64,000 nt of DNA from Robertmurraya sp047302285 (GCF_047302285.1 NZ_CP154845.1:4278001-4342000), one strand, 5' to 3'. Shown: positions 1 to 9,324, counted from the first letter of the stretch. Numbers and translations are program-made. Notes: generated by a model from the letters alone, not told the origin.

Positions 1-851
1 TCCCCTTTTTCAATCGCTTCATACAGGTCCTGTGTAGCGTGATTGAAATTTTTTCCTTGAACTTCTTCTGCCTCTGATTGAGTGAGATTCTTAATTCCCT
101 GCAATGGTTCAAAATGATACTTAACAAGAACTGCTTTTCCTTCATCATTTACCCATCGATAGGCGTGAACTCCAGACCCTTGCATTTGGCGATAATTCGC
201 TGGTATTCCCCAAGGGGAAAATAAAAACGTGATCATATGCATTGCTTCGGGCGATTGAGAGATGAAATCAAAGATTCTTTCCCCATCTTGTATATTTGTC
301 ACAGGATCCGGTTGAAATGCATGGACCAAATCTGGAAACTTTAACGGATCGCGAATAAAGAAGATTTTTAAATTATTCCCGACTAAATCCCAGTTTCCAT
401 CCTCTGTATAAAACTTAACAGCAAATCCACGCGGATCCCTTAAAGTCTCTGGGGAATGCTTCCCATGATTGACCGTTGAAAAGCGAACAAAAACAGGTGT
501 CTTTTTACCCTTTTCTTGAAAAAGCTTTGCCCTTGTATATTTTGATATCGGACCGTCTCCAACAGTTCCGTACGATTCAAAATATCCATGGGCACCGGCA
601 CCTCTAGCATGAACGACCCTTTCCGGAATACGCTCTCTATCAAAATGACTTATTTTTTCTAAAAAATCGTAGTTCTCAAGCGTTGTCGGCCCACGATTCC
701 CGACCGTTCTGACATTTTGATTGTCGGTAACAGGATGACCTTGACGATTCGTTAATGTGTCCTCTGTCTCATTTTCCCCTGTTTTGTTCTTCAACAAATC
801 CTCAGAGCCTTCAACATTTGTTCCATAGTACTCATTTTCCTTCTTATCCAT
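1..851 (-). CDS. Catalase, heme-dependent (3' end cut off by window)
   Basis: The first 283 residues of a monofunctional heme catalase, which breaks hydrogen peroxide down to water and oxygen in the cytoplasm. The start is ATG at 851 behind GAGAGG. An acidic N-terminal extension of about 35 residues precedes the catalase core. The distal heme histidine lies in RVVHARGAGAHGYF (H81), and the distal asparagine region reads DLVGNNLKIFFIRDPLKFPD. Both are as in active small-subunit catalases of Bacillus (KatX/KatE type). The proximal tyrosine and the C-terminus lie outside the window. A small inverted repeat, ATTGATA-N8-TATCAAT, lies at 870-891 just upstream. I cannot decide which Bacillus paralogue this is. 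Confidence 0.93.
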   Translation of the reverse strand, partial: MDKKENEYYGTNVEGSEDLLKNKTGENETEDTLTNRQGHPVTDNQNVRTVGNRGPTTLENYDFLEKISHFDRERIPERVVHARGAGAHGYFESYGTVGDGPISKYTRAKLFQEKGKKTPVFVRFSTVNHGKHSPETLRDPRGFAVKFYTEDGNWDLVGNNLKIFFIRDPLKFPDLVHAFQPDPVTNIQDGERIFDFISQSPEAMHMITFLFSPWGIPANYRQMQGSGVHAYRWVNDEGKAVLVKYHFEPLQGIKNLTQSEAEEVQGKNFNHATQDLYEAIEKG

Positions 852-934
852 TGCCTAACCTCTCTTTTCATTGATAGTTAACAATATCAATATGCGCAAT
901 GAGAGGTGATTTTATGAAAGAAAGGAAAATTTTT

Positions 935-1231
935 TCAGAGAACCTTTACTAACCACATGATTTCCGGTATGAAAAAAAAGAGAATACCTGCTACACAAAT
1001 AAGGATGGAACCTAATGTGTAATATAATTCTCTCTTCCGATAGTTTTGTATGACAAGGACAATATTCGAAAAAATCATGATGAGAAGAAGCCAAATCGTT
1101 CCTCCTCTTTCAAAAGTGTTCTCATATTCGAGCGTAAAGTACCCGATCATGATGAAGAGGATAATCGAAATCATGAAAAAGGTTTTCCCTCTCTTATTCC
1201 ATGTAGAGGTTTCTGTTGAATTTACCTTCAT
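935..1231 (-). CDS. Small membrane protein, unknown function
   Basis: 98 residues. A polar N-terminus of about 16 residues is followed by three hydrophobic segments (about 18-34, 45-60 and 72-95), so this is probably an integral membrane protein. The start ATG at 1231 follows a strong AGGAGG site. It lies 26 bp downstream of another small membrane protein gene on the same strand, and the two are probably cotranscribed. I recognise no family. Confidence 0.7.
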   Translation of the reverse strand: MKVNSTETSTWNKRGKTFFMISIILFIMIGYFTLEYENTFERGGTIWLLLIMIFSNIVLVIQNYRKRELYYTLGSILICVAGILFFFIPEIMWLVKVL

Positions 1232-1257
1232 TAGTAGCTCCTCCTATTTGATTCAGC

Positions 1258-1473
1258 CTACAACTTCCCTTGTTTGATCCAACTCCAAATTCGATAGCTT
1301 CCTAGTAATGCTAGCAAAAATACTACTAGTAACTGCATGACCCAGAACGATAGCATTTCTATTTCCTTCAATTCCTCTACCATCGTACCAACCCAAATGG
1401 AGAAACCGATAAACATACACCATATAAATACGGTCGGAATAATCCAAAGGATTCGTAGTTTTGTATTTTTCAA
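1258..1473 (-). CDS. Small membrane protein with TTG start
   Basis: 71 residues with two hydrophobic segments (about 9-28 and 42-60) and a basic C-terminus. I chose TTG at 1473 because GGGAGG lies 8 bases upstream. An overlapping ATG reading frame starting at 1480 has no ribosome site and gives a non-hydrophobic product. The ribosome site lies inside the last codons of the acetyltransferase remnant just upstream, so translation may be coupled. Function unknown. Confidence 0.65.
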   Translation of the reverse strand: MKNTKLRILWIIPTVFIWCMFIGFSIWVGTMVEELKEIEMLSFWVMQLLVVFLLALLGSYRIWSWIKQGKL

Positions 1474-1476
1474 CTA

Positions 1477-1593
1477 TCATTCCTCCCTTGAGCGATTCGT
1501 TAATTCAAATACTCGCTCTGCATCTGCTAATTCTATTTGTCTTAACATAAGTTCTTCATCAATATCATATGTAAACACGATCGTTCCCCTCAT
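1477..1593 (-). pseudogene. Remnant of a GNAT (RimJ/RimL-type) acetyltransferase, N-terminus only
   Basis: A 38-codon frame from ATG 1593 to TGA 1477. Its product contains LMLRQIELADAERVFELT, the typical N-terminal strand-helix of ribosomal-protein or YdaF-like GNAT acetyltransferases, which normally run to about 180 residues. The acetyl-CoA binding core is absent, and a membrane protein gene follows directly. An AAAGGAG site lies about 20 bases upstream, too far for the ATG, which also fits decay. It could instead be a short chance peptide. Confidence 0.5.
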
Positions 1594-1678
1594 TTCGAAT
1601 GATCATATCGACTAGCTCCTTTAAGAATCCAGCCTGTCATTTTTCATCCAATTAAACGATTGATCAACCTCTTTGGAT

Positions 1679-2146
1679 TCACGTCATTTTCACCGTCTCT
1701 TTAATTTGTTCTTTTGCTGCTCGATCGCGAATTTCGTAGATTTCGAAAGTCCCTTTTTCAAAGAATAATGGAAATCTTCTCCGAAACCATGGTTGCATCG
1801 GTAAATTTAGCGCCTCCTTTATTGGGACCCACCGTAGTTCTCCTTCTGGTGGATTTTCTAATAGTTCACCCTCAAATGACTGGGCCAAATAATTAAAGAC
1901 CATATATCGATAATTTTCTTCTGGATCAACGAATTCAGCTAACCCCTTATAAACAAGATCCTTCACTTTTAAGCCTGTTTCTTCCCACACTTCACGGATC
2001 GCTCCTTCGGTTAAACTTTCAGGAAAATCTACTTTTCCTCCAGCCCCAATATATCCTGGAAAACCACGCTCACTTGGTCTATTAATTAATAACACCTTAT
2101 CCCCATTCTGAACGAGACACATTGTGTACATATCGACTTTGACCAT
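1679..2146 (-). CDS. Nudix hydrolase (MutT-like nucleoside diphosphate-X hydrolase)
   Basis: 155 residues. The complete Nudix box lies at residues 37-59 (G37, E43, R51-E52, E55-E56, G58-L59), so the metal-binding helix is intact. Nudix enzymes cleave nucleoside diphosphates linked to another group. Typical substrates of MutT-like members are oxidised dNTPs or nucleotide sugars, but the substrate here cannot be read from the sequence. The start ATG at 2146 has AAGGAG 6-7 bases upstream. The gene stands alone between small membrane protein genes. Confidence 0.88.
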   Translation of the reverse strand: MVKVDMYTMCLVQNGDKVLLINRPSERGFPGYIGAGGKVDFPESLTEGAIREVWEETGLKVKDLVYKGLAEFVDPEENYRYMVFNYLAQSFEGELLENPPEGELRWVPIKEALNLPMQPWFRRRFPLFFEKGTFEIYEIRDRAAKEQIKETVKMT

Positions 2147-2184
2147 TACTGCATATCTCCTTTTCCTATGTTAAACCTGAAAAT

Positions 2185-2218
2185 GAAAAACAGACCAAAA
2201 CAGAATTGACCGGTCTGT
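2185..2218 (-). terminator. Rho-independent terminator of the 70-residue membrane protein gene
   Basis: On the minus strand ACAGACC pairs with GGTCTGT, followed by TTTTTC. It lies 11 bp after the stop codon of the gene at 2230-2442. Confidence 0.65.
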
Positions 2219-2229
2219 AAAACATAACT

Positions 2230-2442
2230 CTACTTTTTAACAAATCCTTTATATACTACTCGAATTAAACTTAATATTAAGATGAGACCAATGATAGATA
2301 CAATTATCTGATTGACGACATTTGGCTCACCAAAGATGAATACGAACACATCTGCTGAGTTAAATGGAAGAACAATAGGAAGGACAAATAACCCGGTTAA
2401 AATCCCTGCTACCAAATATATGATATATTTTTTCTTATTCAT
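2230..2442 (-). CDS. Small two-helix membrane protein
   Basis: 70 residues with two hydrophobic segments (about 6-26 and 43-62), a basic first turn (MNKKK) and a basic tail. ATG at 2442 was preferred over a longer frame reaching 2478 because GGAGGGGAG lies right in front of it. It is followed by its own terminator. No family recognised. Confidence 0.65.
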   Translation of the reverse strand: MNKKKYIIYLVAGILTGLFVLPIVLPFNSADVFVFIFGEPNVVNQIIVSIIGLILILSLIRVVYKGFVKK

Positions 2443-2526
2443 GACTCCCCTCCAAGCGCCGATGACGTAATTATTCAAATATTCCTACACTTAAATTCTA
2501 ACATAAAATCCCAGTATCGAACGCAC

Positions 2527-2560
2527 AAAAACCTGAATCGATTTCACGATTCAGGTTTTC
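2527..2560 (-). terminator. Terminator after camS
   Basis: A strong perfect hairpin, AAAACCTGAATCG with CGATTCAGGTTTT, abuts the camS stop codon. A- and T-runs on both sides make it potentially bidirectional. It closes the pcrB-pcrA-ligA-camS operon. Confidence 0.88.
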
Positions 2561-2561
2561 T

Positions 2562-3731
2562 TTAATTGTAAATATGCACAAACGGTTCGTCTTGGTTCAC
2601 TTTTCGTACGATTAACGCTTCCGGTCCATTAACAGACGAAATGTTCACTTCAACGGCAATATAGTTTGGAAAATGCTCCAAAATTAATCCTGTTACATAT
2701 TGGGTAAATCCTACGGCTTCTGACTTTCCATAAAACTGAATCGGTATATCGATACTTAAATCTTGAAGTTCATTATCAATATAAAATGCTTTTCCGATTA
2801 CCCCATTAAAATTCGGGAAGTATTCTTCCACATCCTGCTTAAAATTCAAAAAGGATGTTAAATCATCACGATAATTATTCTGCGCATCTGTTGAAGGGAA
2901 AAGGACATAGTCTTCTTTTACAGCTTCCCAACCACCAAGTTTAGAGCTACCCTCAGATGCATTCGCATAAGCAAAGAAATTACCTGGAACAACAGACGAA
3001 TTACTCTCCTGCTCAAATAATGCAATGGTAATCGGTACCTTTTCAAGCCCTTCGATCTGTCTTAGTCGTCCCACAACCTCTTGGGCAATTCTTTTCCCTT
3101 CTCGATCAAGGACAGCATGGTCAATTTTGGTTTCAAAGGTGGCACCATATTGGACCTCTTGGAAATAGTGAACCGAGTTCATTGCCAAACCAATGACAAT
3201 CCCACCAAGACGAGCTGTTCCATCTTCTCCTCTGACAAGATAGTTATGCTCTAAAATGTGGGCTAAATAGATTGGATTTTCTCGATTTCTTGTTTGCACA
3301 TCGCCTTCCCCAGGATCTATAGGGTTTAGACCAATATTTTCTTCTGCTTTCATTTCCAATTTTTCTACTTGTTCATCTGTATATTTACGATTGAGCCATA
3401 AGCCAACCGTTTTTCGGTCTAAGTACTGCCCTTCTTGGAACAGAAATTTATCTGGGTTAAACGTGTTTTGCGCAATACGCATCAATCCTGTTTCAAATTC
3501 ATCGATATCGTATCTTGTATTCAACTGACTCACCGTTAAACCACGAGCTTCCGAAGGCTCAAATGGTAAAATCGTTTGGTAATATTGATCCGATATTTTA
3601 TATTTTGGGATAATCGCTTTTTCTTTCGAGTCATCCTTCTCCTGGACAATCTCCTGTTCCTTTTGGAAATTAGGAGCACAACCAGTCAATAAAAGGAAAA
3701 AAGCTAAAACGACCAATGAGATTTTTCTCAC
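2562..3731 (-). CDS. camS: CamS family lipoprotein (sex pheromone precursor family)
   Basis: 389 residues. A lipoprotein signal peptide ends in LLTGC with the lipidated cysteine at position 18, so the protein is expected on the outer face of the membrane. The body matches the CamS/YerH family, whose signal peptide gives rise to the cAM373-type pheromone peptide in staphylococci. Its cellular role in bacilli is unknown. It is the last gene of the pcrB-pcrA-ligA-camS cluster, starting 31 bp after ligA, and is followed by a strong terminator. Confidence 0.9.
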   Translation of the reverse strand: MRKISLVVLAFFLLLTGCAPNFQKEQEIVQEKDDSKEKAIIPKYKISDQYYQTILPFEPSEARGLTVSQLNTRYDIDEFETGLMRIAQNTFNPDKFLFQEGQYLDRKTVGLWLNRKYTDEQVEKLEMKAEENIGLNPIDPGEGDVQTRNRENPIYLAHILEHNYLVRGEDGTARLGGIVIGLAMNSVHYFQEVQYGATFETKIDHAVLDREGKRIAQEVVGRLRQIEGLEKVPITIALFEQESNSSVVPGNFFAYANASEGSSKLGGWEAVKEDYVLFPSTDAQNNYRDDLTSFLNFKQDVEEYFPNFNGVIGKAFYIDNELQDLSIDIPIQFYGKSEAVGFTQYVTGLILEHFPNYIAVEVNISSVNGPEALIVRKVNQDEPFVHIYN

Positions 3732-3762
3732 GGTACATTCACCTCTTATTTTCTAATCTCCA

Positions 3763-5778
3763 TTATTCTTGAGATTTTTTCAACTCTTCTACCATCTTCT
3801 CCTCGTTCCATACCTCAACACCCAGCTCTTCCGCCTTAGTTAGCTTCGAACCAGCATCTTCTCCAGCAATCACGAGATCTGTTTTCTTACTGACACTTCC
3901 GGAAACCTTTCCACCTAGCTTCTCAATCTCCTCTTTTGCCTCATTTCGTGATAGCTGCTCAAGCTTCCCTGTTAAAACAATTGTTTTCCCAGCAAAAAAG
4001 GATGTAGACTCTTCAATCGAAACTGGTTTTGGCCCCTTATATTCCGTATTCACTTCAATCGCCTTTAATTCCTCGATTAATTCCTTTACCTCATCAAGTT
4101 CAAAATAGGATACGATCGAGTCAGCCATTTTATCACCGATTTCATTGATAGCCGTTAATTCTTCATCAGTCGCTGCAGCAAGCTTGTCAATCGTGTTGAA
4201 TTCAATCGCTAACGTTTTTGCTGCTTTTGCGCCTACATGTCTGATCCCTAACCCAAAGAGTAATCTTTCGAGTGAATTGCTTTTAGAAGCTTCGATCGCA
4301 TTCAACAAATTGCTGACTGACTTTTCACCCATTCTTTCTAACGCTAAAAGCTGTTCCCTAGTCAGTTTGTAAATGTCCGCTACATCTTCAATTAATTGTT
4401 CAGCAAAAAGTTGACTGATAACCTTTTCGCCAAGACCATCAATATTCATCGCATCTCGAGAAACGAAATGAATCAGTCCTTCACGAATTTGTGCTGGACA
4501 CTTCGGATTAATACAACGTAAAGCCACTTCCCCTTCCAGACGAACGAGCTCACTTTCACATTCTGGACAATGGGTCGGCATTTGAAAATCCATTTCCGCT
4601 CCAGTGCGGCTATCTGCTAACACATTGACCACTTCAGGAATGATATCTCCTGCCTTTTTCACGACAACCTGGTCGCCAATTTTTATATCTTTTTCACGAA
4701 TGAGGTCTTCATTATGCAAGGAAGCACGCTGTACTGTCGTTCCAGCAACACGGACAGGGTCTAAAATCGCTGTTGGCGTTACGACACCTGTTCGTCCTAC
4801 ACTTAGCTCAATTTCCCTAAGCGTTGTCACGACTTCTTCTGCAGGGAATTTATAAGCGATTGCCCAACGCGGACTTTTCGCCGTAAATCCGAGCGCTTTT
4901 TGCTGTTCTAATGAATCTACTTTAATGACGAGACCATCGATTTCATAAGGAAGATGTGGTCTTCTCTCAGCCCAGCCTTCGACAAACTGGAGTACTTCCT
5001 CGATTGTTTGGCACATCTTTCTTTCTTTATTTGTTTTGAACCCTAACTTATCTAAGTAATCCAGTGCCCCACTATGGGAAACCACTCCCGCTGCATCCGT
5101 ATTGGCAATGCTATAGAGGAAAACATCTAAATTCCGTGAGGCAGCGATTTTTGTATCTAACTGTCTTAAAGAACCCGCCGCAGCATTACGTGGATTGGCA
5201 AAAGGTTCTTCTTCACGTTCTTTTTTCAGCTTATTTAATGCTTCAAAAGAGCGTTTCGGCATAAAGACTTCGCCGCGAACTTCAATCGACACAGGCTCAT
5301 TTAAACGCAATGGAATCGAGCGAATCGTTCGTAAGTTTGCCGTAATATCCTCTCCTGTTGTTCCATCACCACGAGTTGCTCCACGAACGAACAACCCATT
5401 TTCATAGCGCAAAGAAACAGCGAGGCCATCAATTTTCAACTCACAAACATAGGAGTGCTTTTCGCCTACAGCTTGTGTAACACGACGATCAAAATCGCGT
5501 AGATCCTGATCATTAAACGCATTTCCAAGACTCAACATTGGAATTTCATGCTGAACCTTTTCAAATAAGTCAAGGACCTGACCCCCTACCCGTTGTGTAG
5601 GAGAATCAGAAGTCTTCAACTGTGGAAATTGTTCCTCAATCTGTATCAGTTCTTGCATGAGTCGATCATATTCTGCATCTGGAACAGATGGTTTATCTAA
5701 TACATGGTATTCATAATTGTATTGATTTAATTTTTGATGAAGTTCTCTCACTTCTTTTTCTGCCGTTTGAAGGTCCAT
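3763..5778 (-). CDS. ligA: NAD-dependent DNA ligase LigA
   Basis: 671 residues. It seals nicks in DNA during replication and repair using NAD+. The order of parts is an N-terminal Ia domain, an adenylation domain with the catalytic lysine in CELKIDG (K115), an OB fold, a four-cysteine zinc finger (CPEC...CINPKC), helix-hairpin-helix repeats and a C-terminal BRCT domain. I chose ATG 5778, which gives the usual family N-terminus and has AAAGGG in front. An in-frame GTG at 5796 directly abuts the pcrA stop but lacks a ribosome site. It probably sits in an operon with pcrA. Confidence 0.97.
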   Translation of the reverse strand: MDLQTAEKEVRELHQKLNQYNYEYHVLDKPSVPDAEYDRLMQELIQIEEQFPQLKTSDSPTQRVGGQVLDLFEKVQHEIPMLSLGNAFNDQDLRDFDRRVTQAVGEKHSYVCELKIDGLAVSLRYENGLFVRGATRGDGTTGEDITANLRTIRSIPLRLNEPVSIEVRGEVFMPKRSFEALNKLKKEREEEPFANPRNAAAGSLRQLDTKIAASRNLDVFLYSIANTDAAGVVSHSGALDYLDKLGFKTNKERKMCQTIEEVLQFVEGWAERRPHLPYEIDGLVIKVDSLEQQKALGFTAKSPRWAIAYKFPAEEVVTTLREIELSVGRTGVVTPTAILDPVRVAGTTVQRASLHNEDLIREKDIKIGDQVVVKKAGDIIPEVVNVLADSRTGAEMDFQMPTHCPECESELVRLEGEVALRCINPKCPAQIREGLIHFVSRDAMNIDGLGEKVISQLFAEQLIEDVADIYKLTREQLLALERMGEKSVSNLLNAIEASKSNSLERLLFGLGIRHVGAKAAKTLAIEFNTIDKLAAATDEELTAINEIGDKMADSIVSYFELDEVKELIEELKAIEVNTEYKGPKPVSIEESTSFFAGKTIVLTGKLEQLSRNEAKEEIEKLGGKVSGSVSKKTDLVIAGEDAGSKLTKAEELGVEVWNEEKMVEELKKSQE

Positions 5779-5796
5779 CTTTCCCAACCCTTTCAC

Positions 5797-8010
5797 TTAC
5801 ACTTTTTGAATTGGAGCAAACTTTGCGAGAAGTCTCTTAATCCCTACTGGACTTGGAAAAGCAATATCTAACTCCATGCTTTCACCTTCTCCTTTGACAC
5901 TAACAACGGTACCGACTCCCCATTTTCCGTGCTGTGCCTTGTCTCCAACAGCCCATCCTAATCCTTCTCCACCGGTAGAGGTTGGCACAGGTCTCTTAAC
6001 TGCCGCTCTCATCGTTGGTCGTGATGGTGCGGCAAATGGGGATGGAGATGAAGCTCTCCCTTTCGGCTGAACCCCTTCTAATAACTCTTCTGGAATTTCA
6101 TTGATAAAGCGTGAAGGAGGGTTCATATTCGTCCGCCCAAATAGGGTACGCATTTGTGCATTTGTAATATAAAGTTCTTCCTCTGCACGGGTAATTCCTA
6201 CATAAGCAAGGCGACGTTCCTCTTCCATTTCCGCTTCTTCCATTAAGGAGCGACTATGTGGAAATACCCCTTCCTCTAATCCCATTAAAAAGACGGCTGG
6301 AAATTCTAATCCTTTTGCCGAATGGAGTGTCATTAAGACGACTTGATCAGTCTTTTCCCCATCATCTTCCAGTTTATCAATATCAGCAACTAGAGCTAAA
6401 TCTGTTAAAAAGCCAACTAAGCTCTTATCTTCGCTTCCGTCTTCAAAGCTCTTCGTTACGGATAAAAATTCATCGATATTCTCCAGTCGGCTTTCAGACT
6501 CTAGTGATTTCTCTGCTTTCAATAGTTCCCGGTAGCCTGTCTTTTCGAGCACTTCTTCCACCAGTTCAGTAACGGAAAGATACTCTTGCATGTTAGTGTA
6601 GCCTTTGACTAATTCACGAAATTCAGCAGCTGCCTTCGTGATTTTTGGACTTAATCCAATGAGCTCTACCGATTCTAAAGCATCAAACATTGAGATATCA
6701 TGGAGGTTGGCGAAATTAGCAATTTTGTCGATCGAGCTTGAACCAATTCCGCGCTTCGGTACATTGATGACCCTTTGCAAACTGATATCATCATCTGGAT
6801 TAGCAATTAATCTAAGATAGGCAAGAATATCTTTAATCTCTTTACGGTCATAGAACTTGATTCCACCGACAATCGCATAACCAATATTTGATTTGAGCAG
6901 TACTTCCTCCATCACACGGGATTGCGCATTCGTGCGGTAGAGAATCGCAAAATCAGAATAGGAACGCTTGCCACTGTCGACTTGCTCTTTAATTTTTCCA
7001 GCAACAAATTGCGCTTCTGTTTGCTCACTGTCCGCCCGATAGTAATAGATTTTATTGCCATCCATATTTTCGGTCCAAAGATTCTTCGGTTTACGGTTTA
7101 GATTGTTCTTAATGACTTCATTGGCTGCATTTAGTATCGTCTTGGTCGAGCGGTAGTTTTGTTCTAGTAAAATAACGCTTGCTCGCGGGTAATCTTTTTC
7201 AAAGGAAAGGATATTGGCGATGTCCGCTCCCCTCCAACGATAAATCGACTGGTCAGAGTCCCCCACTACACAAAGATTTTGAAAGCGACTTGCCATTAAT
7301 TTCACAAGCATATATTGAGCACGGTTTGTATCCTGATACTCATCGACGTGAATATATTGAAATTTACGTTGATAAAATTCAAGTACTTCTGGTACTCTTT
7401 GAAAAAGCTGAATCGTTATCATAATCAAATCATCGAAATCAAGAGCTTGATTTTTCCGGAGCCTTTTTTGATAAAGCTCGTACACATCTGCAACAACCTG
7501 TTCATAGTAGCCTCCAGCTGTTTTGCTGAATTCCTCAGGTGTAGTCAATTCGTTTTTGGCGCTACTTATCGCACCTAAAATGGCCCGAGGGTCAAACTTT
7601 TTCGGGTCAATATTCTTTTCCTTCAGGATTCCTTTAATGACTGATTGCTGATCGGTCGAATCCAAAATCGTAAAATTTCGATTATAGCCAATTCGATCAA
7701 TATCACGTCGGAGGATTCTTACACACATCGAGTGGAAGGTCGAAATCCAAATTTCGTCGGCTACTCCACCCATCATTTTGTAAATACGTTCCTTCATTTC
7801 TCTTGCGGCTTTATTGGTAAAGGTAATCGCAAGAATATTGTACGGATTCACTCGTTTTTCGACCATTAAGTAGGCAATCCGATGCGTTAACACTCTTGTT
7901 TTTCCACTACCTGCGCCCGCCATAAGGAGCAATGGACCTTCTGTCGTCTTCACAGCTCTTTGCTGCTCTGGATTCAAACCATTTAATAATTTATCTGTTA
8001 AGTATTGCAT
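5797..8010 (-). CDS. pcrA: ATP-dependent DNA helicase PcrA (UvrD/Rep family)
   Basis: 737 residues, superfamily 1 3'-5' helicase. Walker A reads AGAGSGKT (K37) and the DExx motif is VDEYQDTNRAQ. The arginine-containing motif VYVAGITRAEEEL-like region near residue 600 reads YVGITRAEEEL. The C-terminal tail carries the RNA-polymerase-interacting Tudor-like fold (GDKAQHGKWGVGTV). The helicase unwinds DNA in repair, removes RecA and is needed for rolling-circle plasmid replication. ATG 8010 was chosen over an upstream TTG at 8028, which lacks a ribosome site. It overlaps nothing and lies 18 bp before ligA. Confidence 0.97.
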   Translation of the reverse strand: MQYLTDKLLNGLNPEQQRAVKTTEGPLLLMAGAGSGKTRVLTHRIAYLMVEKRVNPYNILAITFTNKAAREMKERIYKMMGGVADEIWISTFHSMCVRILRRDIDRIGYNRNFTILDSTDQQSVIKGILKEKNIDPKKFDPRAILGAISSAKNELTTPEEFSKTAGGYYEQVVADVYELYQKRLRKNQALDFDDLIMITIQLFQRVPEVLEFYQRKFQYIHVDEYQDTNRAQYMLVKLMASRFQNLCVVGDSDQSIYRWRGADIANILSFEKDYPRASVILLEQNYRSTKTILNAANEVIKNNLNRKPKNLWTENMDGNKIYYYRADSEQTEAQFVAGKIKEQVDSGKRSYSDFAILYRTNAQSRVMEEVLLKSNIGYAIVGGIKFYDRKEIKDILAYLRLIANPDDDISLQRVINVPKRGIGSSSIDKIANFANLHDISMFDALESVELIGLSPKITKAAAEFRELVKGYTNMQEYLSVTELVEEVLEKTGYRELLKAEKSLESESRLENIDEFLSVTKSFEDGSEDKSLVGFLTDLALVADIDKLEDDGEKTDQVVLMTLHSAKGLEFPAVFLMGLEEGVFPHSRSLMEEAEMEEERRLAYVGITRAEEELYITNAQMRTLFGRTNMNPPSRFINEIPEELLEGVQPKGRASSPSPFAAPSRPTMRAAVKRPVPTSTGGEGLGWAVGDKAQHGKWGVGTVVSVKGEGESMELDIAFPSPVGIKRLLAKFAPIQKV

Positions 8011-8076
8011 TCCTTCACCACCACACAAACATATGTTCTTGTTTCTATTGTATATGACTTAGACTCTGCCATCAAT

Positions 8077-8754
8077 TTATATTTTGACCGTTTCAAGAGC
8101 TTTTTGAATATCAGCATAAATAATATTTCCCACGACGATGACGTCAGCATGTGCTGCCATCTCTTTCGCCTGTTCTAGGCTCTCAATTCCCCCACCGTAA
8201 AAAAGGACGGTGTGCTCGAGCACATTTTTCGCTTCTTGAACGGTTTGAACGTCTCCATATGAACCACTGTACTCTAGGTAAAAAATAGGCAGGTGGAACA
8301 TATTTTCCGCTAATCTTGCGTATGCTGCCACATCATCACTGGTTAGGTTGACATTCGCTTTTGTTAGCTTGGCTACCTTACAATCTTCATTTAGAATACA
8401 ATAGCCTTGAACGAGAATCTCATCCCAATTCATAATATGTCCGTATTGTTTCACCGCTTCATGATGCAATTCAATTAACCATTTGGAATCTGGGCTATTT
8501 AATACTGAGGGAATGAAATAAAAGTCGAAGCCAGGGGTAATCGATTCAATATTAGAAACCTCTAAAACACAAGGAACCGTGTATCTTCGAACTCTCGCCA
8601 TTAAGTCTAGTACCTTCTCTAAGGTCACATCGTCCGTACCACCGACAATGATCGCATCTGTTCCAGATTCACATATTTTTTCAAGATTTTCATCGGAAAT
8701 TTCTTTATTAGGATCCAGCTTAAACGCATGGCGCCAGTCACGAATATCGTACAC
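8077..8754 (-). CDS. pcrB: Heptaprenylglyceryl phosphate synthase PcrB
   Basis: 225 residues, TIM-barrel prenyltransferase. It joins heptaprenyl diphosphate to sn-glycerol-1-phosphate, giving an archaeal-type ether lipid. Phosphate-binding loops GGTDDVT near the N-terminus and YGGGIES and VVGNIIY near the C-terminus are visible. The start is GTG 8754 behind GGAGGAAG. It is the first gene of pcrB-pcrA-ligA-camS. A TATAAT element on the minus strand (8839-8844) may belong to its promoter. Confidence 0.95.
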   Translation of the reverse strand: MYDIRDWRHAFKLDPNKEISDENLEKICESGTDAIIVGGTDDVTLEKVLDLMARVRRYTVPCVLEVSNIESITPGFDFYFIPSVLNSPDSKWLIELHHEAVKQYGHIMNWDEILVQGYCILNEDCKVAKLTKANVNLTSDDVAAYARLAENMFHLPIFYLEYSGSYGDVQTVQEAKNVLEHTVLFYGGGIESLEQAKEMAAHADVIVVGNIIYADIQKALETVKI

Positions 8755-8945
8755 GTACTACTTCCTCCAAATCGAGTATATTTCAATCGATGAAGATACA
8801 TCGTTTTCTATATGGACAAATCCATACTCCATTACACCATTATAGCATTTGTTAAAGGGAATAAAAAATGGTAAAAGGTCTTGTTTTCGTGCAATGATCT
8901 TGTTTTTATGTAGGGTTGGGGAGAATGTTGGTTTTTGGGAGAGGC

Positions 8946-9192
8946 GAGGGTGCTGATTGCGGGGGGTTCGCTGTTGATTGCGGGTCTTTTCGAGTTTATT
9001 GCGGGGGTTTCGCTGTTGATTGCGGGGGTTTCGCTGTTGATTGCGGGGGTTTCGCTGTTGATTGCGGGGGTTTCGCCGTTAATTGCGGGTCTATTCGAGT
9101 TTATTGCGGGGATTTCGCCGTTAATTGCGGGTCTTTTCGGGTTTATTGCGGGGGTTTCGGGGATAATTGCGGGTAAATCAAGAATAATTGCG
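8946..9192. repeat. Tandem array of 21-bp units
   Basis: About eleven degenerate units of 21 bp, with variants such as GCGGGGGTTTCGCTGTTGATT and GCGGGTCTTTTCGAGTTTATT. Because 21 is a multiple of three, both strands stay open: plus reads a repeating IAGVSLL, minus a repeating PAINSET. Neither frame has a convincing ribosome site, so I treat the array as non-coding. It lies between pcrB and yerC, and its very high G content differs from the surroundings. Confidence 0.8.
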
Positions 9193-9283
9193 GATTTGGG
9201 CATTTTAGCGGAAATTCAAGTAGTGTCTAACTGGACTTGTGGCTAGGATCGCACGTCCGGCAGTCTTCCCTTAAAAAACAAAT

Positions 9284-9315
9284 AAAAACCGAGGACGATT
9301 TGACCATCCTCGGTT
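9284..9315 (-). terminator. Terminator after yerC
   Basis: AAACCGAGGATGG pairs with CGTCCTCGGTTT (small loop), followed by TTTTATTTG on the minus strand, 9 bp after yerC. Confidence 0.85.
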
Positions 9316-9324
9316 TCTTGCATT

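Noticed and set aside
1253..1480. ATG-started frame of 75 codons overlapping the small membrane protein
   Set aside because: No ribosome site at proper distance and non-hydrophobic product; the TTG frame is much better supported.
8832..9203. Minus-strand frame of 123 codons rich in PAINSET repeats
   Set aside because: It is a product of the 21-bp repeat; ATG 9203 has no ribosome site and the frame beyond the repeat has no sense.
8935..9246. Plus-strand frame of 103 codons with IAGVSLL repeats
   Set aside because: Same repeat read on the other strand; TTG start without a clear ribosome site.
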